NCBI GenBank assembly: GCA_900114805.1
Contig: FOZN01000001.1
Span: 788,968 to 852,967 of the forward strand
Length of the DNA: 64,000 nucleotides
Origin: Agrococcus baldri
GTDB taxonomy: Bacteria > Actinomycetota > Actinomycetes > Actinomycetales > Microbacteriaceae
Direction of reading: 5' to 3'
In this document: positions 8,310 to 15,633 of the stretch, piece by piece
Layout of the letters: each line of letters begins with the position of its first letter
Position numbering within the stretch: the stretch's first letter is position 1
Translations under genes and position numbers: made by a program
Notes under the pieces: model-generated
What the model saw: only the letters and a program-made list of their open reading frames with translations
What the model was told of the DNA's origin: nothing
Database searches by the model: none

Positions 8310-8786
8310 TCAGTCCGCCTGCGGCCGCACCCAGGCGCCGGAGCGGCCGCCCTCCTTCGCGACGATGCGCACGTGCTCGATCGAGGCGAGCCGATCCATG
8401 CCCTTCACCATGTCGATCACCGCGAGTGCGGCGACCGAGACGGCGGTGATCGCCTCCATCTCGACGCCCGTGCGGTCGGCGGTGCGCACGGTGGCCTCGA
8501 TCTCGACGCCGTCGTCGACGACGGCCAGGTCGACCACGGCGCCGTGGACGCCGATCACGTGCGCGAGCGGCAGCAGCTCTGCGGTGCGCTTGGCCGCCTG
8601 GATGCCGGCGATGCGGGCGAGCGCGAGCACGTCGCCCTTGGGGACGGTGCCGTCGCGCAGCGCGGCGATCACCTCGGCGCTGCAGCGCACCGAGCCGCGC
8701 GCGGTCGCCGCCCGCACGGTGGGCGTCTTGCCGGTGACATCGACCATGCGGGCATGCCCCGCGGCATCCAGATGCGTGAAGCTCAT
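8310..8786 (-). CDS. moaC: Cyclic pyranopterin monophosphate synthase
   Basis: MoaC finishes the MoaA/MoaC step that turns GTP into cyclic pyranopterin monophosphate. The 158-residue chain starts MSFTHLDAAGHARMVDV, the standard MoaC opening, and keeps KGDVLALARIAGIQAAKRT, LPLAHVIGV (here VIG replaces the more usual PLT), RTGVEMEAITAVSVAALA with the catalytic Glu, and DMVKGMDR with the catalytic Lys. It overlaps the moeA stop by 4 nt. The partner MoaA is encoded separately at 22813. Confidence 0.95.
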   Translation of the reverse strand: MSFTHLDAAGHARMVDVTGKTPTVRAATARGSVRCSAEVIAALRDGTVPKGDVLALARIAGIQAAKRTAELLPLAHVIGVHGAVVDLAVVDDGVEIEATVRTADRTGVEMEAITAVSVAALAVIDMVKGMDRLASIEHVRIVAKEGGRSGAWVRPQAD

Positions 8787-10012
8787 GCGACCACCATGAC
8801 ATCGACGAGGTCGCCCTCGGTCACCTGCTCGGTCTCCGCCGGCACCACCGCGTACGCCTCGGCGTGCGCGAGCCCGCCCGCGAGGTGCGATCCGGAGCCG
8901 CCGGCCGTCGCGGGGGCGACGCGCCAGCGCGACGGGTCGGCGCGGTCGATCGCCGCGGGCAGGTACTGGCGCCGCCCGGGCGGGCAGCGCCAGCCGACCG
9001 CGGCGGGCAGCCGCAGCGCCGGCCGCGCGAGCTCGCTCGCGCCCTGCATCGCCTGCAGCGCCGGGCGCACGAAGACCTCGAACGAGACGGCGGCGCTCAC
9101 CGGATTGCCCGGCAGGCCGAACAGCAGCATGCCGCCGGCGGTCTCGCCGAAGCCCTGCGGCTTGCCCGGCTGCATCGCGACCTTCGTGAACGCCATCGTG
9201 CCGCTGAGCGCCGTCCGCACCGGCTCGTAGGCGCCGGCGCTCACGCCGCCCGTGCTGACGAGGGCGTCGGCGCCGGCGGCCTCTGCCTCGGCGACCGCCG
9301 CGACCAGGTCGTCGCCGCCGTCGCCCACCGAGCGCACGAGCACGACCTCCGCCCCCGCGTCGGCCGCGAGCGCGGCGAGCAGCACGCTGTTCGACTCGGG
9401 GATCTGGCCGCGCCGCAGCTCGGCGCCGGCGGCGACGAGCTCCGCGCCCGTGGAGACGACGGCCACGCGCGGCCGGCGCGACACGATCGCCTGCGCCACC
9501 CCTGCCGCGGCCATCGCCTGCAGCGCGAGCGGGCTGAGCCGCACGCCGGGGGCCAGCAGCGGCTCGCCGGCGCGCAGATCCTCGCCGCGGCGGCGCACGT
9601 GGCGGCCGCGGGCGGCCGGTGCGCGCACGACTTCGACGACCCCGAGCGAGTCGGCGAGGCCGCCCGCGGTGTCCTCGAACGGCACGACGGTGTCGGCGGC
9701 GGCCGGCATCGGCGCGCCGGTCATGATGCGCGCGGCCTGCCCTGCATCGAGCGGGGGGTCGAGGGCGGAGCCCGCCGGCACGTCGGCGACCACCGCGAGC
9801 CGCGACGGCAGTGAGACGAGGTCGTCGAAGCGCACCGCGAAGCCGTCCATGGCAGAGTTGTCGAAGACGGGGATGTCGACGCGGGCGCGCACCGGCTCGC
9901 GCAGCACGCGGCCGAGCGCGAGCGCCACCGGGAGCGCCTCCGTCGGCAGCGCGCGCATGCGCGCGAGCACGGTCGCGAGCTGCGCCTCGACCTCGATCGG
10001 CGCGGCGCTCAC
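8783..10012 (-). CDS. moeA: Molybdopterin molybdenumtransferase
   Basis: Inserts molybdate into adenylylated molybdopterin. The 409-residue enzyme has the complete domain order: N-terminal RVLREPVRARVDIPVFDNSAMDGFAV region in which the conserved PxFxxSxMDG motif is visible (about residues 44-54), RIMTGAPMP (~92), RRRGEDLRAGEPLL (~138), VSTGAELV and SNSVLL in the MoCF domain, SVGDGGDDL, STGGVSAG, MQPGKPQGFG and LPGNPVSA, then the C-terminal beta domain. Starts at GTG 10012 overlapping the moeB stop (GTGA) and overlaps moaC at its own end, showing tight coupling in the operon. Confidence 0.95.
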   Translation of the reverse strand: MSAAPIEVEAQLATVLARMRALPTEALPVALALGRVLREPVRARVDIPVFDNSAMDGFAVRFDDLVSLPSRLAVVADVPAGSALDPPLDAGQAARIMTGAPMPAAADTVVPFEDTAGGLADSLGVVEVVRAPAARGRHVRRRGEDLRAGEPLLAPGVRLSPLALQAMAAAGVAQAIVSRRPRVAVVSTGAELVAAGAELRRGQIPESNSVLLAALAADAGAEVVLVRSVGDGGDDLVAAVAEAEAAGADALVSTGGVSAGAYEPVRTALSGTMAFTKVAMQPGKPQGFGETAGGMLLFGLPGNPVSAAVSFEVFVRPALQAMQGASELARPALRLPAAVGWRCPPGRRQYLPAAIDRADPSRWRVAPATAGGSGSHLAGGLAHAEAYAVVPAETEQVTEGDLVDVMVVA

Positions 10013-11094
10013 GCCCGAGCGCCCTGCCGCTGGGCGTCCCACGCGAGCATGCCGCCGGCGAGCACCGCGGCGTCGACGCCCACCGCCTGCAGCGCCGCGG
10101 CGGCGGCGTGCGCGCGCGGGCCCGTGCGGCACACGACGACCGTCTGCCCGCCGTCGCCGGCGGCTGAGCGCGGGTCGGCGAGCAGCGCGGCCAGCGGCAG
10201 ATGCTGCGCGCCGGGGATCATGCCCTCGGCGACCTCGTCGGGCTCGCGCACGTCGAGCACGCGCGCCCCGGCCAGGGCGGCTTCGCCCACCTCGCGCACG
10301 CGCGGCGGCGCGACCGGCGGCGCGGCTGCCCGCGCGGGGCGCACGCGCAGCTCGCGCTGCGTCGCGCGCAGCCCGTCGATGACGAGCACCCGGCCGAGCA
10401 GGCTCTCCCCGACGCCGGTGATGAGCTTGATCGCCTCGAGCGCCATGAGCGAGCCCACCTGCAGGCACAGCGCACCCATCACGCCCACTTGCGCGCAGGA
10501 GGGCAGCTCGCCGACCGATGCCGGCGGGTGCAGATCGGCGAGCACCACCGGGGCGACACCGGCGGGCGGCGCGCTCCAGAAGACCGTCACCTGCGCGTCG
10601 AAGGCCTGGATCGTGCCCCACACGAGCGGCACGCCGAGCTGCTCGCAGGCGCTCGCGACCATCGCGCGGGTGTCGAAGCTGTCGGAGCCGTCGATCACCA
10701 GGTGGGCGCCGCGCAGCGCCTCGGCGGTGTTCGCCGGCGTGAGCCGCAGCTCGAGCGGCACCACCCGCGTCTCGGAGAGCTCCGGCGCCACGCGAGCGGC
10801 GGAGGCGACCTTGGGTGCGCCGACATCGCCGAGCCGATGGATGACCTGCCGGTGCAGGTTCGAGATCTCGACCACGTCGTCGTCGATCACGGTGAGCGTG
10901 CCGACGCCCGCGGAGGCGAGCGCGAGCACGAGCGGCGAGCCGAGGCCGCCCGCGCCGACGATGGCGACGTGCGCGGCTGCCAGTCGGCGCTGGCCGAGCT
11001 CCCCCAGCTGGGGCAGGCGCGCGTGGCGAGCGGTGCGCAGGCGCTCGCGCTCCGTCAGCGCGTCGATCGGCTCGACCAGCGGGACCATTCCCAT
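10009..11094 (-). CDS. moeB: MoeB-type adenylyltransferase with C-terminal rhodanese domain
   Basis: An E1-like enzyme (361 residues) that adenylylates the MoaD C-terminus; a fused rhodanese domain can supply sulfur. N-terminal ThiF/MoeB domain: VAIVGAGGLGSP (ATP-binding, ~43-54), DDDVVEISNLHRQ (~69-81), DGSDSFDTR (~128) and PSCAQVGVMG with the conserved cysteine (~194). Rhodanese domain from about residue 265, with active-site loop VVCRTGPRAH. Unlike canonical MoeB, I see no pair of CxxC zinc-binding motifs. First gene of the minus-strand moe operon, divergent from the TOBE regulator at 11204 with a large palindrome between them. Confidence 0.9.
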   Translation of the reverse strand: MGMVPLVEPIDALTERERLRTARHARLPQLGELGQRRLAAAHVAIVGAGGLGSPLVLALASAGVGTLTVIDDDVVEISNLHRQVIHRLGDVGAPKVASAARVAPELSETRVVPLELRLTPANTAEALRGAHLVIDGSDSFDTRAMVASACEQLGVPLVWGTIQAFDAQVTVFWSAPPAGVAPVVLADLHPPASVGELPSCAQVGVMGALCLQVGSLMALEAIKLITGVGESLLGRVLVIDGLRATQRELRVRPARAAAPPVAPPRVREVGEAALAGARVLDVREPDEVAEGMIPGAQHLPLAALLADPRSAAGDGGQTVVVCRTGPRAHAAAAALQAVGVDAAVLAGGMLAWDAQRQGARA

Positions 11095-11143
11095 GCCGCC
11101 AGGCTACGCGGATCGATCCCGTGCGGCCACGACGCGACGGCAC

Positions 11144-11190
11144 CGCCGCAGATGAGTGGAAATCGGGCTGGATTCTCCGCATCTGCGGCG
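11144..11190. promoter_or_regulatory. Large palindrome between moeB and the mod operon, likely operator
   Basis: CGCCGCAGATG (11144-11154) and CATCTGCGGCG (11180-11190) form a perfect 11-bp inverted repeat. Inside the 25-bp spacer is a second partial dyad (GGAAATC / GATTCTCC). The right arm ends just before a TACGGT -10-like box at 11192-11197, which lies 6 bases before the ATG at 11204, so the palindrome covers the -35 region of the mod operon and also lies about 50 bases upstream of divergent moeB. Its position makes it the natural target of the molybdate-sensing TOBE regulator encoded next to it; binding is inferred. Confidence 0.6.
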
Positions 11191-11203
11191 ATACGGTCGG
11201 CGC

Positions 11204-11596
11204 ATGCAGTCGTTCAAGGTGTCGCAGGCCGCGCAGCTGCTCGGGGTCAGCGACGACACCGTGCGCCGATGGATCGAGCAGGGCGAGCTGCCGGTGGGCG
11301 AGGGCCGGCCGATCGAGGTGCCCGGCGACGCGCTCGCCGCCAAGGCGCTCGAGCTGGCCGCGGCTCCCGCCGACCCCGACGTCACGCGCTCGAGCGCCCG
11401 CAACCGCTTCGTAGGGCTCGTCGTGCGCGTGCAGCGCGACGGCGTCATGGCGCAGGTCGACATCCAGGCGGGCCCCCACCGGGTCGTCTCGCTGCTCTCG
11501 GCGGAGGCGGTCGACGAGCTGGGGCTCGAGATCGGCTCGCTCGCGGCGGCGGTCGTGAAGGCGACCCACGTCGTGGTCGAGACGCCGAGGGCATGA
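11204..11596 (+). CDS. Molybdate-responsive regulator: MerR-like HTH plus TOBE domain
   Basis: A 130-residue two-domain protein. Residues 1-45 are an excisionase/MerR-like winged HTH (KVSQAAQLLGVSDDTVRRWI, GELPVGEGRPIEV). Residues ~62-128 are a single TOBE/Mop domain (SSARNRFVGLVVRVQRDGV, VDIQAG, VVSLLSAEAVDELGL, AAVVKATHVVVE) of the type that binds molybdate. This is the compact ModE-like regulator that replaces classical ModE in many actinobacteria. The ATG 11204 is preferred over the in-frame GTG/ATG-type starts upstream because the -10-like box ends 6 bases before it (leaderless). Its stop overlaps modA. Confidence 0.88.
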   Translation: MQSFKVSQAAQLLGVSDDTVRRWIEQGELPVGEGRPIEVPGDALAAKALELAAAPADPDVTRSSARNRFVGLVVRVQRDGVMAQVDIQAGPHRVVSLLSAEAVDELGLEIGSLAAAVVKATHVVVETPRA

Positions 11597-12354
11597 TGCG
11601 CCGCCGGGTCTCGGCGGCGGTCGCGGCGGCGCTGCTGCTGACGGGGTGCAGCCCCGCGGACGGCGGCGGCCCGGCAGCTCCCGACGGCGAGCCGACCGCC
11701 GCCCTCACGATCGCCTCGGCCGCATCGCTCGCCGAGGCGATGACCACGATCGCCGAGGCCTTCGAGCAGGGCCGCTCCGGCGTCGACGTGCGGCCGATCG
11801 TGAGCGACGGCTCCGCCACCCTCGCCACCCAGATCCGCGCGGGCGCCCCCTACGACGTCTTCATCTCGGCCGACGAGCCCACCATGGCGGGCGTGGCCGA
11901 GCTGGTCGGCGAGCCGGTGCCGCTGGCGACCAACCGGCTCGTGATCGTGGTGCCGTCGGGCAACCCGGGCGGCGTGCGCGGGCTCGGCGACCTGGCCGGC
12001 GCCTCCACCGTGCTCTGCGCCCCCGAGGTGCCGTGCGGCGCCGCCTCCGAGCGCCTGCTCGCGCTGCACGGTGTCGACGTGCGGCCGGTCAGCCTCGAGC
12101 AGAGCGTGCGCGGGGTGCTCGCGAAGGTCGAGGCGAACGCGGTCGACGCCGGACTCGTCTACTCGACCGACGCAGCCGCATCCGCTTCGGTCGAGACCAT
12201 CGCGGTCGCCGGCGCCGAGCAGGTCGTCAACCGCGCGGTGGCCGCCACCGTGCTCGACTCGCGCGAGCTCGAGCTGGCCGCCGAGCTGGTGCGCTTCATC
12301 GCCGGCGGCGAGGGCCGCGCCGTGCTCGAGGCCCTCGGGTTCGGGGCTCCGTGA
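11593..12354 (+). CDS. modA: Molybdate ABC transporter, substrate-binding lipoprotein
   Basis: Periplasmic-type molybdate-binding protein anchored as a lipoprotein: residues 1-19 are a signal with lipobox LLTGC, followed by a short Gly/Pro/Asp linker. The mature part has ModA landmarks: LTIASAASLAEAMTTIAEAFE, VSDGSATLATQI, GAPYDVFISADEPTM, NRLVIVVPSGNPG, CAPEVPCGAASERLL and AGLVYSTDA. 253 residues, normal for ModA. Two adjacent ATGs (11593 and 11596) could start it; the first overlaps the regulator stop. Its own stop overlaps modB by 4 nt. Confidence 0.95.
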   Translation: MMRRRVSAAVAAALLLTGCSPADGGGPAAPDGEPTAALTIASAASLAEAMTTIAEAFEQGRSGVDVRPIVSDGSATLATQIRAGAPYDVFISADEPTMAGVAELVGEPVPLATNRLVIVVPSGNPGGVRGLGDLAGASTVLCAPEVPCGAASERLLALHGVDVRPVSLEQSVRGVLAKVEANAVDAGLVYSTDAAASASVETIAVAGAEQVVNRAVAATVLDSRELELAAELVRFIAGGEGRAVLEALGFGAP

Positions 12355-13172
12355 CCGGGCGGGCGGATGCGTCGTGGCCGTGGCCGCCGGTGCTCGCAGT
12401 GCCGATCGTGGTCGGGCTGCTGCTGCTGGTGGTGCCGATGGCCGCGCTGGTGGGGAAGGTCGAATGGGCGAGCCTGGGCGCCGACATCGCCTCGCCGGAG
12501 GCGCTCAGCGCGCTCGGCCTCTCGCTCGGCACCGCGCTGCTGGCCACCGCGATCTGCCTGCTGCTCGGGGCGCCGCTGGCGATCGCGATCGCCAGGGCGG
12601 GTGACCGCACTGCCGCGTGGCTGCGCGCGATCGTGACGATCCCGCTGGTGCTGCCGCCGCTGGTCGACGGGGTGGCGCTGCTGGCGCTGCTGGGGCGCGA
12701 TGGCCCGCTCGGCCGCGTGCTGGCGGTCTGGGGCGTGGAGGTGCCGTTCACGACCTCCGCGGTGGTGCTCGCGCAGACCTTCGTGTCGCTGCCGTTCCTG
12801 GTGCTGGCGATCGAGGGCACGGTGCGCGCCCGCGGCATCGCGCTCGAGCGCACGGCGGCGTCGCTCGGTGCGCCCCCGTGGACGGTGCTGCTGCGCGTCA
12901 CCCTGCCGCTGGCGGCACCCGGGCTGCTGGCCGGCACCACGCTGTGCTTCGCGCGCGCCCTGGGCGAGTTCGGCGCCACCGCGATCTTCGCCGGCAACGC
13001 GCCGGGGGTGACCCGCACGATGCCGCTGGCGATCTACACCGCCTTCCACGGCACCGGCGCCACCCAGGCGACGGCGATCGCCCTGTCGCTGCTGCTGCTC
13101 GTGAGTGCCATCGCGGTGCTGCTGCTCGCGCGCGCCTGGCGGCCTGGTGCGATGACGGGGAGCGTGCGATGA
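12351..13172 (+). CDS. modB: Molybdate ABC transporter permease
   Basis: The membrane channel of the molybdate importer, 273 residues with about six hydrophobic helices. The ABC-binding EAA loop reads RTAASLGAPPWTVLLRVTLPLAAPGLLAG, followed by ARALGEFGATAIFAGN, both typical of ModB/CysT permeases. GTG 12351 overlaps the modA stop. The 3' end lies in a 16-17-bp tandem repeat (13151-13217), so the last residues (GAMTGSVR) and the spacing to modC have been changed by repeat expansion. Confidence 0.95.
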   Translation: MTGRADASWPWPPVLAVPIVVGLLLLVVPMAALVGKVEWASLGADIASPEALSALGLSLGTALLATAICLLLGAPLAIAIARAGDRTAAWLRAIVTIPLVLPPLVDGVALLALLGRDGPLGRVLAVWGVEVPFTTSAVVLAQTFVSLPFLVLAIEGTVRARGIALERTAASLGAPPWTVLLRVTLPLAAPGLLAGTTLCFARALGEFGATAIFAGNAPGVTRTMPLAIYTAFHGTGATQATAIALSLLLLVSAIAVLLLARAWRPGAMTGSVR

Positions 13173-13217
13173 GCGGGAGCGTGCGATGCCGGGAGCGTGC
13201 GATGCCGGGGAGCGTGC
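13151..13217 (+). repeat. Tandem repeat, four 16-17-bp units, across the modB-modC junction
   Basis: Four consecutive units of the form GATG(A/C)(C/G)(G)GGGAGCGTGC occupy 13151-13167, 13168-13184, 13185-13200 and 13201-13217. Each carries a ribosome-site-like GGGAGC followed by (after the next unit start) an ATG; the second includes the modB stop TGA. The real modC GTG follows at 13219. The ancestral arrangement was probably a direct stop/start overlap; the expansion has inserted decoy ATGs in other frames and opened a 46-bp gap. Confidence 0.85.
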
Positions 13218-13218
13218 G

Positions 13219-14415
13219 GTGAGCGGCGCGGCGCTCGACGCCCGCATCGTCGTCCACCGCGCGCACGGCATGACCGTGCGCGCGCACGTGCGCGCCGCCG
13301 CGGGCGAGGCGGTGGCGCTCATCGGGCCGAGCGGGGCGGGCAAGTCGACGATCCTGCAGGCGATCGCGGGCGAGGCGCCGCTGGCCGACGGAGAGGTCGT
13401 GATCGGCGAGCGGTCGGTCGCCACGGCCCGGCGGAGCCTGCCCGCGCACCGCAGGGGCGTCGTGCTGCTCGACCAGCACCCGCGGCTGTTCCCGCACCTG
13501 ACGGCGGGCGAGAACGTCGCCTTCGGGCTGCGGGCGAGCGGCGTCGCGAAGGCGGCAGCGGCCGAGCGGGCAGACGCGTGGCTCGACCGGGTCGGGCTGC
13601 GCGGGCTCGGCGATCGCGCGCCCGAGCGGCTCTCGGGCGGCCAGCAGCAGCGCGTCGCCCTCGCCCGCGCGCTCGCGGTGGAGCCGGCGCTCGTGCTGCT
13701 CGACGAGCCCTTCACCTCGCTCGACGTCGAGACCGCGGCCGACGTGCGCGCCCTCGTGCACGAGCAGCTCGCCTCGAGCGGAGCGACCGCGCTCGTGGTC
13801 ACGCATGCGGCAGCGGATGCGGCGGCGCTCGCCGCTCGGATCGTCGTCATCGAGCACGGCCGGGTCGCGCAGCATGGTGCGCTGCGCGCGGTGCTGGAGC
13901 GGCCCGCGACCCGCTTCGCTGCCGCCTTCGCCGACGTGAACCGCATCGAGGGCGTCGTGCGGGACGGCGTGTGGACAGCCGGCGGCGGCCTCCGGCTCGA
14001 CGCGCGGGCGCAGGCCTCGGCGAGCACGGACGGCGCGACTGCGGCCGACGGCGACGCGGCCGCAGTCGTGCGACCAGCGGACGTGCGCCTGACAGCCGCA
14101 GGCGCCGCGGCCGCCCGTGGCACGGAGCTCGGCACCCACGCAGATGCCGGGCGCGCCGGTGGCGCGGAGTTCGGCGGCGAGGCCACGGTGCTGCGCGTGC
14201 TGCGGCTGCCGGCCGGCCTGCGGGTGGTGGTGGCCCTCGACGGCGCTGCACCGGACGCGCCGGGGATCGCGGCCGACCTCGACGAGCGCACCGCGGCCGA
14301 GCCGGCACTGCGCCCGGGCGCGCGCGTGCGCGTGTCGATCGATCCGCAGCGGCTGCGGCTGGTGCCACACCAGGGCTCGCCGAACGCGGCGCCCGCGCCT
14401 ACCGTGGAGGCATGA
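13219..14415 (+). CDS. modC: Molybdate ABC transporter ATP-binding protein
   Basis: ATPase of the molybdate importer, 398 residues. Walker A GPSGAGKST (residues ~36-44), signature LSGGQQQRVALARAL (~137), Walker B VLLDEPF (~158) and switch His VTHAA. Residues beyond ~240 form a C-terminal regulatory region that includes a TOBE-like portion, with an Ala/Asp-rich, low-conservation linker. GTG 13219 is chosen because residues SGAALDARI then begin the domain; a start at 13186 in the repeat would add 11 residues (MPGACDAGERA) with no homology value. The stop overlaps the P450 start (ATGA). Confidence 0.93.
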   Translation: MSGAALDARIVVHRAHGMTVRAHVRAAAGEAVALIGPSGAGKSTILQAIAGEAPLADGEVVIGERSVATARRSLPAHRRGVVLLDQHPRLFPHLTAGENVAFGLRASGVAKAAAAERADAWLDRVGLRGLGDRAPERLSGGQQQRVALARALAVEPALVLLDEPFTSLDVETAADVRALVHEQLASSGATALVVTHAAADAAALAARIVVIEHGRVAQHGALRAVLERPATRFAAAFADVNRIEGVVRDGVWTAGGGLRLDARAQASASTDGATAADGDAAAVVRPADVRLTAAGAAAARGTELGTHADAGRAGGAEFGGEATVLRVLRLPAGLRVVVALDGAAPDAPGIAADLDERTAAEPALRPGARVRVSIDPQRLRLVPHQGSPNAAPAPTVEA

Positions 14416-15497
14416 CCGCTCACGAGCCCCGCCCGTCGCGCACTGTCAGCCGCCGCTTCGGCGACCACGCGGCGGTGGTCGCGGTCGCGACCGACCCCGA
14501 GACCTTCTCGAGCGCCGTCTCCCGCCACCTGCAGGTGCCGAACGGGCTGGACGGCGAGGCGCACCGGCGGGCGCGCGCCATGCTCGACCCGTTCCTCGAC
14601 GCGCAGCGCGTCGCCGCGTACACGCCCGCGTTCGTGCGAGTCGCGCAGCAGCTGCTCGAGCAGCTGGCCGGCAGGGCCGCGTTCGATGCGGTCAGCGAGC
14701 TCGGCGCGCGGTACGCGGTGCGGGCGCAGTCAGCCTGGCTGGGCTGGCCGGCGTCGATCGAGGACGATCTGCTGCAGTGGGTCGCCGACAACCGGGCTGC
14801 CACGCGATCGGGCGACCGCACCCGCCTGGCCGGTGTCGCCGTGCGGTTCGACGCGATCGTGCGCGCCCGGGTGGAGGAGCGCATGGGTGCCGACGCGCCC
14901 GACGACCTCACCACCGAGCTAGTGCGCACGCGCGACGCCGAGGGCATGCCGCTGTCGCAGGAGGTGCTGGTGTCGGTGCTGCGGAACTGGACCGGCGGCG
15001 ACCTCGCCTCCCTGGCGCTCTGCGTCGGGGTGGTGGTGGCCTGGCTCACCGAGCACCCCGAGCACGCCGAGCGGCTGGCCGCGGCGGACGACGCCGAGCT
15101 GGATGCGGTGCTGGACGAGATCCTGCGCCTCGACGACCCCTTCCTCGCCAACCGGCGCATCGCCACCCGCGCGACCGAGGTCGCGGGCTGTCCGGTCGCG
15201 CACGAGGAGGTCGTCGCCCTCGACTGGCGCGAGGCGAACGTCGACCCGGCCCGCTTCGAGCATCCGCATGCCTTCGACCCGCACGGCAACGCATCCGCCA
15301 ACCTCGTGTGGGGCATCGGCCCGCACGTGTGCCCGGGGCGGCCGCTCGCGACGCTGCAGCTGCGGGTGCTCACGCGCGAGCTGCTGCGCACCGGCAGCGT
15401 GCGCGCCGCCGAGGAGCACGGCGGCGTCGAGCGCGAGACGCCGCCGGCGGGCGGCTACCGGCGCTTCATGGCCGCACTCGAGCGGCACGACGCGTGA
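14412..15497 (+). CDS. Cytochrome P450, short variant in the molybdate operon
   Basis: A 361-residue P450-fold protein. Heme-binding loop GIGPHVCPGRPLA with the Cys ligand near residue 307, ExxR in the K-helix (EILRLDDP, ~235) and an I-helix NWTGGDLASLA in which the acid is present but the usual following Thr is Ala-Ser. It is some 40 residues shorter than typical bacterial P450s, lacking most of the N-terminal A-helix/beta region. No ferredoxin or reductase gene is near. The ATG overlaps the modC stop, so it belongs to the mod transcript; its substrate and any link with molybdenum are unknown. Its stop lies in the first unit of the 15492 repeat. Confidence 0.85.
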   Translation: MTAHEPRPSRTVSRRFGDHAAVVAVATDPETFSSAVSRHLQVPNGLDGEAHRRARAMLDPFLDAQRVAAYTPAFVRVAQQLLEQLAGRAAFDAVSELGARYAVRAQSAWLGWPASIEDDLLQWVADNRAATRSGDRTRLAGVAVRFDAIVRARVEERMGADAPDDLTTELVRTRDAEGMPLSQEVLVSVLRNWTGGDLASLALCVGVVVAWLTEHPEHAERLAAADDAELDAVLDEILRLDDPFLANRRIATRATEVAGCPVAHEEVVALDWREANVDPARFEHPHAFDPHGNASANLVWGIGPHVCPGRPLATLQLRVLTRELLRTGSVRAAEEHGGVERETPPAGGYRRFMAALERHDA

Positions 15498-15633
15498 CGG
15501 ATGCGCGGCGCGCGCACGGCGTGACGGATTCGCGCCGCGCGCAGGGCGTGACGGATGCGCGGCGCGCGCAGGGCGTGACGGATCCGCGCGGCGCGCGCAG
15601 GGCGTGACGGATCCGCGCCGCGCGCGCGTCAGG
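15492..15633. repeat. Five tandem 27-32-bp units filling the gap between convergent P450 and narI
   Basis: Units begin GCGTGACGGAT at 15492, 15519, 15546, 15573 and 15602 and end with a GCGCGC run plus CACG or CAGG; lengths are 27, 27, 27, 29 and 32. The first unit contains the P450 stop TGA and the last contains the narI stop (TCA on the plus strand), so the array exactly fills the convergent spacer. Each unit carries a self-complementary GCGCGC core able to form small hairpins. It is not a CRISPR: repeats abut with no unique spacers. Confidence 0.9.

Noticed and set aside
13186..13218. Extended modC start within the tandem repeat
   Set aside because: The extra 11 residues are repeat-encoded and unlike ModC; GTG 13219 gives the family N-terminus.
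15492..15633. Possible CRISPR array
   Set aside because: Units are directly abutting with no unique spacers, vary from 27 to 32 bp, and no cas genes are present.
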